A stretch of 5,670 bases of DNA. Source: Pseudomonadota bacterium (GTDB taxonomy: Bacteria > Pseudomonadota > Alphaproteobacteria > Rhizobiales > Beijerinckiaceae). Under the pieces are notes generated by a model. It saw only the letters and a list, made by a program, of their open reading frames with translations. It made no database searches and was not told the DNA's origin. The translations under genes were made by a program, and so were the position numbers. The stretch lies in the NCBI GenBank assembly GCA_021780015.1, contig JAJXZN010000007.1, positions 1-5,670 on the forward strand, written 5' to 3'. Position 1 is the stretch's first letter. Every line of letters begins with the position of its first letter. This document shows positions 1 to 5,261 of this stretch, piece by piece.

Positions 1-673
1 GCACGTCCTTGCCGAGCGCGCGGCCGCCAAAGGCGATGACACGGCCGTTGCGGTCGGCGATCGGAAACATCACCCGGTCACGGAACCGGTCATAAGGCAC
101 GGCGATCTCCTCGCCATGCACCAGCAGCCCCGCCTCGATCATCGCCTCGGCGGCGATACCCTTGGCGGCGAGATGATCGCGCAGCGCGAATTTGTCCGGC
201 GGCGCATAGCCGAGGCGGAATTCGTTTTGCACCGCCGGGCTCAGGCCGCGGCGGGCGAGATAATCGCGCGCCGGCGTGCCGGCGCGGCCGGAGAGCTCTG
301 CGATGAAGAACTGCGTCGCGGCTTCGAGTACGTCATGGAGGCTCGCGCGCTGCTTCTCTTGCGCTTCGGCTTGCGGCGTCGCGCGCGGCAAGGGCAGGCC
401 CGCTTCCTGCGCCAGGCGCTCGACCGCCTCGGGGAAACTCAGCCCCTCGGTCTCCATCAGGAAATCGAAAATATTGCCGTTCTTGCCCGCCGAAAGGTCG
501 AACCAGGCCATTTTCTGGTCATTGACGTAGAAGGACGGGGTGCGTTCGGCGTTGAATGGCGAGAGGCCGCGCCACTCGCGCCCGGCCTTGGCCAGCTTGA
601 CACGCCGGCGCACGACCTCCGAGACCGGCAGACGGGCCTTCAAATCGTCGAGGAAGGAGGCAGGGAACCGCAT
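1..673 (-). CDS. dnaG: DNA primase DnaG, N-terminal part (3' end outside window)
   Basis: Makes the RNA primers that start Okazaki fragments and leading strands, working with the replicative helicase. The window holds 224 codons: an N-terminal CHC2-type zinc-ribbon domain (about residues 1-100) and the start of the Toprim-N/RNA polymerase core (from about 110), ending in the family motif YDRFRDRVMFPI followed by GRVIAFGGRALG. The start ATG (671-673) fits because related alphaproteobacterial primases begin MRF-x-x-SFLD. Upstream is only a weak purine-rich ribosome site (AGAAG). Odd point: the four usual zinc ligands (C, H, C, C) are Ser38, Asn41, Asp59 and Ala62, although the surrounding motif (GLSPFNAERTPSF) is intact. 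The catalytic Toprim acidic residues and the helicase-binding C-terminus lie outside the window. The gene is transcribed away from panB. Identity is very secure; the zinc-free state is inferred from sequence. Confidence 0.96.
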   Translation of the reverse strand, partial: MRFPASFLDDLKARLPVSEVVRRRVKLAKAGREWRGLSPFNAERTPSFYVNDQKMAWFDLSAGKNGNIFDFLMETEGLSFPEAVERLAQEAGLPLPRATPQAEAQEKQRASLHDVLEAATQFFIAELSGRAGTPARDYLARRGLSPAVQNEFRLGYAPPDKFALRDHLAAKGIAAEAMIEAGLLVHGEEIAVPYDRFRDRVMFPIADRNGRVIAFGGRALGKDV

Positions 674-839
674 CAGCGTCTTCTGACTCTGTTCGCCACA
701 CTATACATAGAAGATAGTGCGGGGACAGGCATGCAATCCACGCTATACACACCACCGGCAGGCGGCGGCTATATCGCCGAACCGTATCGGCGGACACGCG
801 GCACACGGGTGCAGATTCTTGCGAGCGCAGGCGAATTTC
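674..839. promoter_or_regulatory. dnaG-panB divergent intergenic control region
   Basis: These 166 bases separate two divergent start codons and must carry expression signals for both sides unless transcription enters from elsewhere. A conspicuously AT-rich patch (about 697-720) in an otherwise GC-rich sequence is the best promoter candidate. On the minus strand, TATAGT (700-705) is a plausible -10 box for dnaG, but the expected -35 position shows only TGTCCC. On the plus strand, CTATAC (743-748) is a possible -10 box for panB, with no good -35. CACTAT (699-704) and ATAGTG (714-719) form a 6-bp inverted repeat. CGCCGA (775-780) and TCGGCG (787-792) could form a small hairpin in the panB leader, with no T-run after it. 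No specific sigma factor or regulator can be named. Confidence 0.45.
697..749 (+). repeat. Two copies of an 11-bp element, CAC(A/G)CTATACA, 42 bp apart
   Basis: CACACTATACA at 697-707 and CACGCTATACA at 739-749 match at 10 of 11 positions. They sit in the same orientation, and their starts are 42 bp apart, about four helical turns. The pair lies between the divergent starts of dnaG and panB. It may be a regulator binding pair or two similar promoter boxes. The repeat itself is directly visible; any function is inference. Confidence 0.45.
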
Positions 840-1673
840 ATGGCGAATGTCACGGGCGGCATGGACACCAAAGCGCATTTTCTCGACATGAAGCGCCAGG
901 GCCGGCCGATCGCCGTGCTCACCGCCTATGATTTTCCCACCGCCAAGGCCGAGGCGACTGCCGGCGTCGATCTGATCCTGGTCGGCGACAGTGTCGGCAC
1001 CAATCTTCTCGGCTATGCGAGCGAGCAGGAAGTGCGGCTCGAGGATATCGTCCATCATGTCCGCGCCGTGCGCCGCGGCGCGCCGCAGACGCCGATCCTC
1101 GCCGACCTGCCCTACCGCACCTACGAAACGACGGACGCCGCCGTCGCCAATGCGCAGGTGTTGCGTGCGGCGGGCGCCGACATGGTGAAATTCGAAGGCG
1201 CGCGGCCGGAGATCGCCGCCGCCCTCGCCGCCACCGGCATCGCCGTCGGCGGCCACCTCGGCCTCGAGCCGCAGACCCATACCGACAAAAGATTGCGCGG
1301 CCGGACGGCCGAGGAGGCGGCGCGATTGCTGAACGACGCCGTGGCGCTCGACAAAGCCGGCATCGCCATGCTGGTCCTCGAACTGATCCCGGAAGAAGTC
1401 GCCGCGCGCCTGGCGCGGGCGATCGCCGCGCCGACGATCGGCATCGGCGCCGGCCGCTTTACCGACGGCCAGGTTCTGGTCGTCACCGACCTGCTCGGTC
1501 TGACAGGCACGCGCTTCCGCCACAATCGCCGCTATGCCGATCTCGCCCCGCTCATCGAGACGGCCGTGTCGGACTATGTCCGTGACGTGCGCAGCCACGC
1601 TTTTCCGACCGCCGCCAACAGCTTTGCCATGCCGAAGGACGCGCGGCTCGCCTTCGAGAGCAGCGATGGATAG
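840..1673 (+). CDS. panB: 3-methyl-2-oxobutanoate hydroxymethyltransferase (ketopantoate hydroxymethyltransferase)
   Basis: Transfers a hydroxymethyl group from 5,10-methylenetetrahydrofolate to 2-oxoisovalerate, giving ketopantoate, the first committed step of pantothenate and CoA synthesis. It is a cytosolic Mg-dependent TIM-barrel enzyme. At 277 residues it is close to the usual 260-280. Visible landmarks: LTAYDFPTA (28-35), VGDS with Mg ligand Asp50, ADLPY with Asp89, VKFEG with Lys117 and Glu119, the catalytic Glu181 in LVLELIP, and IGIGAG (200-205). These match E. coli Asp45, Asp84, Lys112, Glu114 and Glu181. The loop after GHLGLEPQ is three residues shorter than in E. coli and lacks its GGYKVQG signature. 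The ATG at 840 gives a normal N-terminus; the frame stays open upstream to 717, but that extension is unlike the family. ATG 861 is another possible start. No panC is adjacent. It is first in a run with the DUF952 gene and pyrD. Confidence 0.94.
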   Translation: MANVTGGMDTKAHFLDMKRQGRPIAVLTAYDFPTAKAEATAGVDLILVGDSVGTNLLGYASEQEVRLEDIVHHVRAVRRGAPQTPILADLPYRTYETTDAAVANAQVLRAAGADMVKFEGARPEIAAALAATGIAVGGHLGLEPQTHTDKRLRGRTAEEAARLLNDAVALDKAGIAMLVLELIPEEVAARLARAIAAPTIGIGAGRFTDGQVLVVTDLLGLTGTRFRHNRRYADLAPLIETAVSDYVRDVRSHAFPTAANSFAMPKDARLAFESSDG

Positions 1674-1730
1674 GCCCTTGCGCCGGCCGCAAGAACGCGC
1701 GAAGGCTTTAGGGTTCAGCGTCTGAGGCGC

Positions 1731-2084
1731 ATGGAGCGGATGGAACTCATTTACAAGATCGTACCGGCACAGCTCTGGCATCAGGCCGAACTGGTCGGCA
1801 CGTTCGCGGGTTCACCGGTCGATCTCTCCGACGGCTTCATCCATCTTTCGACCACGGCGCAAGTGCGCGGCACGGCGGCGCGCCATTTCACCGGGGAAGA
1901 CGGCCTGCTGCTCGTCGGCGTCGATCCGCAGCGCTTGGGCGCCGCTCTGCGTTATGAGCCCTCGCGCGGCGGCGCCTTGTTTCCGCATCTTTATGCGCCG
2001 CTCTGCCTTGAGGCGGTGATATCGGTCAAACCGCTGCCGCTCGGCACCGACGGGCTGCACCAGTTCGACGACAGCTTCCCGTGA
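1731..2084 (+). CDS. DUF952 family protein
   Basis: A 117-residue soluble protein with the pattern of the DUF952 (PF06108) family: IYKI near the N-terminus (7-10), a Trp at 16, DLSDGFIHLST (31-41), a His in RHF (52-54), and FPHLY (84-88). There is no signal peptide or membrane segment. The biochemical role is not established. From memory, the family has been linked to the ADP-ribosyltransferase-like fold, but I cannot confirm that here. The conserved His residues (38, 53, 86) would be the candidate functional ones. The gene starts 57 bases after panB, and its TGA overlaps the GTG of pyrD in GTGA (2081-2084), implying translational coupling. ATG 1740, three codons in, would leave the N-terminus MELIYKI, more like relatives. 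GAGG (1724-1727) sits 3 bases before 1731 and 12 before 1740, so it does not settle the start. Confidence 0.88.
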   Translation: MERMELIYKIVPAQLWHQAELVGTFAGSPVDLSDGFIHLSTTAQVRGTAARHFTGEDGLLLVGVDPQRLGAALRYEPSRGGALFPHLYAPLCLEAVISVKPLPLGTDGLHQFDDSFP

Positions 2085-3193
2085 GCCCGATGAATTTTCT
2101 CACCTCAAGGGCCCATTCGCTCGCCTTGCGGCTGCCGCCGGAGACGGCGCACCGGATGACGCTGCGGGCGTTGTCGGCCCTGCCCTTGCCGTCGCCGGCC
2201 GCCGACGATCGGCGCCTTCGGGTGCAGGCTTTCGGGCTCGATTTTCCCAATCCGCTCGGGCTGGCGGCGGGGTTCGACAAGAATGGCGAAGCGGTCGATG
2301 CGGTCCTGCGGCTCGGGTTCGGCTTTATCGAAGTCGGCACGGTGACGCCGCATCCGCAGCCCGGCAATGCGCGGCCGCGGCTCTTCCGCCTGCCGCAGGA
2401 CCGCGGCATCATCAACCGGCTCGGGTTCAACAGCCGCGGCCATGCCTTCGTGCATCGGCGGCTCCTGGCACGGGCTCGCAGGCCCGGCCTCGTCGCGGTC
2501 AATCTCGGCGCCAATAAGGATTCGCAGGATCGCATCGCCGACTATGTCGAGGGCGTCAAAACCTTCGCCGATGTGGCGGACTTTTTCGTCATCAACATTT
2601 CGTCGCCGAACACTCCCGGCCTGCGCGATCTGCAACGCCAGCAGGCGCTCAGCGACCTTCTGCCGAATGTGCTTGCCGCGCGCGCCGCCGCCGCGCGTCA
2701 TGTCCCGGTGGTCGTCAAGATCGCGCCGGATCTGACGCTCGACGAGCTCGATGGCATCGTCCGCGTTTGCCGAGCCTATCGCATCGACGGGCTTGCCGTC
2801 TCCAACACCACGCTCGCCCGGCCGGAAGAGCTTGCCGATCACGAGATTGCCAAACAGCATGGCGGCCTTTCCGGCCGGCCGCTGTTTCACCTTTCGACCT
2901 GGCTGTTGGCGCAGGCCTATCTGCGCGTCGAAGGCCAATTTCCGCTGATCGGCATTGGCGGCGTGGAAAATACTGCGACCGCCTTGGCCAAGATCGAAGC
3001 CGGCGCCGATCTGGTCGAGCTCTATTCGGCGCTCGTCTTCAGGGGCGCGGGGCTTGTCCCCCATATCAAAAAAGGGCTGCTGCAGCGCCTGTCGCAAGCC
3101 AACCTCGACAGCCTTGATGCGGTGCGCGGCCGCCGCGCCGAGGACTGGGCGGCAGGCAGGATGTCCGCCGCCGAGCTTCATTCCGCCATCTGA
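2081..3193 (+). CDS. pyrD: Class 2 (quinone-dependent) dihydroorotate dehydrogenase
   Basis: Oxidises dihydroorotate to orotate, the fourth step of de novo UMP synthesis, using FMN and passing electrons to membrane quinone. It is 370 residues, with the extra N-terminal helical segment (about 1-50) that marks the membrane-associated class 2 enzymes. Landmarks: GLAAGFDKNGEA with Lys67, VGTVTPHPQPGN (86-96), RLGFNS with Asn117, NLGANK (141-146), INISSPNTPGLR with Asn172 and catalytic base Ser175, VVKIAPDL with Lys213, SNTT (241-244), GGLSGRPL (261-268), IGIGGVEN (290-297) and YSALVFRG (315-322), the last two binding FMN phosphate. The start is GTG 2081, overlapping the previous stop. ATG 2090, three codons in, is also possible. 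Its TGA stop directly touches the stop codon of the convergent gene at 3194. All key residues are present and nothing suggests loss of function. Confidence 0.97.
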   Translation: MSPMNFLTSRAHSLALRLPPETAHRMTLRALSALPLPSPAADDRRLRVQAFGLDFPNPLGLAAGFDKNGEAVDAVLRLGFGFIEVGTVTPHPQPGNARPRLFRLPQDRGIINRLGFNSRGHAFVHRRLLARARRPGLVAVNLGANKDSQDRIADYVEGVKTFADVADFFVINISSPNTPGLRDLQRQQALSDLLPNVLAARAAAARHVPVVVKIAPDLTLDELDGIVRVCRAYRIDGLAVSNTTLARPEELADHEIAKQHGGLSGRPLFHLSTWLLAQAYLRVEGQFPLIGIGGVENTATALAKIEAGADLVELYSALVFRGAGLVPHIKKGLLQRLSQANLDSLDAVRGRRAEDWAAGRMSAAELHSAI

Positions 3194-3544
3194 TTACCGG
3201 CGCGCCGAGAGAAGCCGCGAGACGAACCAGATCGGCACGACGATGATCGCGCCCGCCAGCAGATAATCGCCGAGCTCGCGGATGGCATCAAAGCCAAGGG
3301 CCCAGATCCGGTGCGCGAAGCGCACGACCGCATCGATGACATCATAGGGCCGGATGTCGAGCCACATCAGCAGCGCGCCGACAACCAACGATAGGAAGAA
3401 CAACCTGAAAAACACGCCGACCGGCGAACCGCCGAGAAAGCGGGTCAGCGGCGTATCCGGGCGCGGCTTCCGGGACGGAGCGCCTTGCGCGGGTGCCCAT
3501 GCGCTGGGGGCCGGAGGTGGCGCCGGGTTGATATCCTCGACCAT
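3194..3544 (-). CDS. Small two-helix inner-membrane protein, DUF6460-like
   Basis: A 116-residue protein of unknown function. Residues 1-30 are a Pro/Ala-rich, probably cytosolic tail. TPLTRFLGGSPVGVFFRL (31-48) leads into a first hydrophobic helix (about 43-61), followed by a short amphipathic stretch containing a WALGFDAIRELGDYLL motif (81-96). A second hydrophobic helix (about 95-112) follows, then a basic end (SARR). The TPLTRFLGGSP and IVVPIWF motifs recall the DUF6460 family of Hyphomicrobiales; that assignment is from memory. I chose ATG 3542-3544 because GAGG (3550-3553) lies 5 bases before it. The frame stays open to 3739, but that extension is basic, low in complexity and overlaps the next gene. 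An intermediate ATG at 3581-3583 is possible. The gene converges on pyrD with no spacing and diverges from the transporter gene. Confidence 0.8.
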   Translation of the reverse strand: MVEDINPAPPPAPSAWAPAQGAPSRKPRPDTPLTRFLGGSPVGVFFRLFFLSLVVGALLMWLDIRPYDVIDAVVRFAHRIWALGFDAIRELGDYLLAGAIIVVPIWFVSRLLSARR

Positions 3545-3563
3545 GTGAGCCTCGCTGGCTGAT

Positions 3564-3613
3564 TGCGAACGCGATATGGGCATGCCCCGCGCGGCACCAC
3601 GTGCGCGTTCGCA
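3564..3613. repeat. Perfect 10-bp inverted repeat with 30-bp spacer
   Basis: TGCGAACGCG at 3564-3573 is the exact reverse complement of CGCGTTCGCA at 3604-3613. The 30-base spacer contains the palindrome GGGCATGCCC (3578-3587) and CACGTG (3598-3603) at its right edge. It could act as two operator half-sites or as a stem in a leader RNA of the minus-strand gene. It lies upstream of the ribosome site used by that gene. Confidence 0.5.
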
Positions 3614-3622
3614 CGCCGCGCC

Positions 3623-3643
3623 GGAAACCCTGCACAGGTTTCC
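3623..3643. repeat. 7-bp inverted repeat GGAAACC / GGTTTCC
   Basis: GGAAACC (3623-3629) and GGTTTCC (3637-3643) are exact reverse complements around a 7-base spacer (CTGCACA). This is the size of a typical dimeric-regulator operator. It lies 53 bases before the likely ATG of the transporter-like gene. No T-run follows, so a terminator is unlikely. Confidence 0.4.
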
Positions 3644-3696
3644 CAAGGATTGCGATGCCATTATGATGGATGCTCGCTTCGTCGCAGGTTTCGAGA

Positions 3697-5253
3697 ATGC
3701 AGAAGGACGATTCGGACGCCTATCTGGCGCGCGCCTCAATCGACGCTGGCTTCAGCTTCGCGCTCGCGGCTTTTTTTGTCGGGCTGGGGCTGATCGCCGT
3801 TTTGGCACGCGTCGGCTTGCCCGACACGGCGCTGCGCTTTTGCGTCTGGGCCCTGATTTTCGCCGGCCTCATTGTCATCGCCGTCCGGCTGCGGACCATG
3901 CGGCCGGCTGAATTTTATGCCGGCGGCCGCAATCTGCCGCCAGCCTATGCGGCAATGGCCTACGCTGCTCTCGCGGCAGGATTGTTCCTGCCCTTTTTGC
4001 CGCCGCTGCTTCCCGGCGTCGGCTTTGCCTCGCTTGCGGTCGGATTCATTCTCGGTCTTGCCGCGGCGCTCTGCGTGACCGGCCCCTATCTGCGCCGTAG
4101 CGCCGCCTTTTCGATCGCCGATCTGGTCGGCATCCGTTTTCCGCAGCCGCTCGTGCGCTGCGCGATTGCCATGATCGCCGCGGGCTGTGCGGTTTTCATT
4201 GCGCTTGCCGGCTATGACATGGCGCTGCGCGCCTTCATCGCCACGACGGGCGCCAGCCGCAGCCTCGGCATAGTCGCCGTCGGCGTTCTGCTCGTCCTTC
4301 TGATCGTGCCGGGCGGCCTCTCCGGTGTCATCTGGCTCGCCGTCGGCGGGACGATCGTCAGCCTCGCCGCGCTGGGCCTGCCGGCTATCCTCCACATTTT
4401 CCATGAATCGCCGCGTTGGACGAGCGGCCTCGGCCATTTGCCGCAAATTGCCGAAGCGGAGACGATGCCCGCCTTCAATCCGGCCGTCGCCATCGCGCTG
4501 GGGCTTGGGCTTGCGGTGCTGGGCCCGCTTTTCGGACCTTCGGTCGCAAGCGGCGGCCGCATCACCGCCCTGCGCGCCGGCCCGCTCGCGGTTTTCTTCA
4601 TCGGTGTGCTGACGATTTTGTCGGTGATGACGCTCGCCCGCGCATCGCATGCGGCGGGCGTCCCGCCAGGCGCGAGCGCCGCCTATCTCATCGAAGATCT
4701 ACCGGCCTTGCTGCATCTCGGCCCGGTGCTGAGCGGCCTTGCATCCGTCTTTGCGATGACGCTCGGCATCGCCGTGGCGGCGGCCGGGATACAATCCTTC
4801 GCGACAAGCCTCGGCCATGACATCTATCATCCGGCGCGGCGCCGCTTCGGACCGGTGAGCCGGCGGCTCGCCGTCGCGCGGGCGCTGACGATTCTGCTCA
4901 TCGTCCTCTGCAGCCTCTTCTTCACCCATCGCCGTGCCGACCCGCGCACGCTCATTTTGCTGGCCGCGATCTTCTCGGCGAGCCTGATCGCGCCGGTTCT
5001 GCTGCTGACCCTGGTGAAGCGCGCGACCGCCTTCGATGCCGGCGCCGGGCTCGCCGTCGCCATCGCGCTCATGGCGCACTTCTTCTTTACGCACCGGCCA
5101 GGCTGGCCAATCCCGGCCCTTGCGGGCAATGCCATTTTCGCCGCGCTCGATGCGACCTTCGCCGGTTTTTTTGCGAGCCTTCTGCACGGCCGCCCGGCGC
5201 TGCCGAGCCAGCCCGCCCTGCCGGCGCCCGGTCACCTCGTCGGGCCCGACTGA
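3697..5253 (+). CDS. Divergent sodium/solute symporter (SSS) family membrane protein, ActP-like
   Basis: A polytopic inner-membrane protein of 518 residues with about 13 hydrophobic helices, in the length range of the solute:sodium symporter family. Family marks: AEFYAGGRNLPPAYAAMA (71-88) after the helix at 46-64, resembling the FYxAGG segment of ActP/PutP relatives; AFSIADLVGIRF (137-148), like FADVASYR; a GG-containing helix (204-231); and SFATSLGHDIYH (367-378), like the SAVSHDLY of ActP. The second-helix GD-x-x-SAA motif of ActP is replaced by an Ala/Leu-rich run (AYAALAAG). There is an extra N-terminal helix (17-39) and a Pro/Ala-rich tail (499-518). Substrate is unknown; no DUF485 partner gene lies beside it, as occurs with acetate permeases. 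ATG 3697 is preferred over 3670, though both have weak ribosome sites. Its TGA touches the prfA stop codon. Confidence 0.75.
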   Translation: MQKDDSDAYLARASIDAGFSFALAAFFVGLGLIAVLARVGLPDTALRFCVWALIFAGLIVIAVRLRTMRPAEFYAGGRNLPPAYAAMAYAALAAGLFLPFLPPLLPGVGFASLAVGFILGLAAALCVTGPYLRRSAAFSIADLVGIRFPQPLVRCAIAMIAAGCAVFIALAGYDMALRAFIATTGASRSLGIVAVGVLLVLLIVPGGLSGVIWLAVGGTIVSLAALGLPAILHIFHESPRWTSGLGHLPQIAEAETMPAFNPAVAIALGLGLAVLGPLFGPSVASGGRITALRAGPLAVFFIGVLTILSVMTLARASHAAGVPPGASAAYLIEDLPALLHLGPVLSGLASVFAMTLGIAVAAAGIQSFATSLGHDIYHPARRRFGPVSRRLAVARALTILLIVLCSLFFTHRRADPRTLILLAAIFSASLIAPVLLLTLVKRATAFDAGAGLAVAIALMAHFFFTHRPGWPIPALAGNAIFAALDATFAGFFASLLHGRPALPSQPALPAPGHLVGPD

Positions 5254-5261
5254 TTATTTTT
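5239..5261 (+). terminator. Possible intrinsic terminator overlapping the end of the transporter-like gene
   Basis: GTCGGGCCCGAC (5239-5250) is a perfect 12-bp palindrome covering the last four sense codons, followed directly by TGATTATTTTT (5251-5261). On the plus strand this is a short GC-rich hairpin followed by a U-rich tract. The stem is short once a loop is allowed (4 bp plus GGCC), so efficiency is doubtful. The minus strand lacks a T-run after the palindrome, so it would not serve prfA. Confidence 0.35.

Larger units (their letters stand above)
3545..3696. promoter_or_regulatory. Divergent control region with several inverted repeats
   Basis: About 150 bases separate the start of the small membrane protein from the likely start of the transporter-like gene. 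The region contains a perfect 10-bp inverted repeat (3564-3573 with 3604-3613), a perfect 10-bp palindrome inside it (GGGCATGCCC, 3578-3587), CACGTG (3598-3603), and a 7-bp inverted repeat (3623-3629 with 3637-3643). Two short direct repeats are also present: GATTGCGA at 3561 and 3648, and CAGGTTTC at 3635 and 3685. TATGAT (3662-3667) is a possible plus-strand -10 box; if so, transcription would begin near 3674, after the earlier ATG at 3670 and consistent with ATG 3697 as the true start. There is no clear -35 element. Function is inferred only from position and structure. Confidence 0.45.

Noticed and set aside
717..839. N-terminal extension of panB to ATG 717
   Set aside because: The 41 extra residues match nothing in PanB and run through the probable promoter region; ATG 840 gives a normal-length enzyme.
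1666..1725. 19-codon reading frame between panB and the DUF952 gene (starting ATGGATAGG)
   Set aside because: It has no ribosome site of note and no similarity I recognise; such short frames are expected by chance.
519..1781. Long minus-strand open frame of 420 codons opposite panB
   Set aside because: It overlaps the clear dnaG and panB genes, has an Arg/Gly/Ala-rich composition typical of an antisense frame in GC-rich DNA, and shows no family motif.
3198..3207. Palindrome CGGCGCGCCG just after the pyrD stop
   Set aside because: It encodes the end of the small membrane protein (Ala-Arg-Arg) and no T-run follows, so it is not a convincing terminator.
3545..3739. N-terminal extension of the small membrane protein to 3739
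   Set aside because: The extension is basic and low in complexity and would overlap the divergent gene; ATG 3544 has a GAGG ribosome site at good spacing.
3736..4650. Minus-strand open frame of 304 codons opposite the transporter-like gene
   Set aside because: It is very rich in Arg, Gly, Asp and Glu, the mirror image of a hydrophobic membrane protein, and has no recognisable domain.
4771..4800. Absence of the paired Na2-site serines known from vSGLT in the helix before GHDIY
   Set aside because: By my recollection, ActP has Ala and Val at the same positions, so this alone does not mark loss of sodium coupling.
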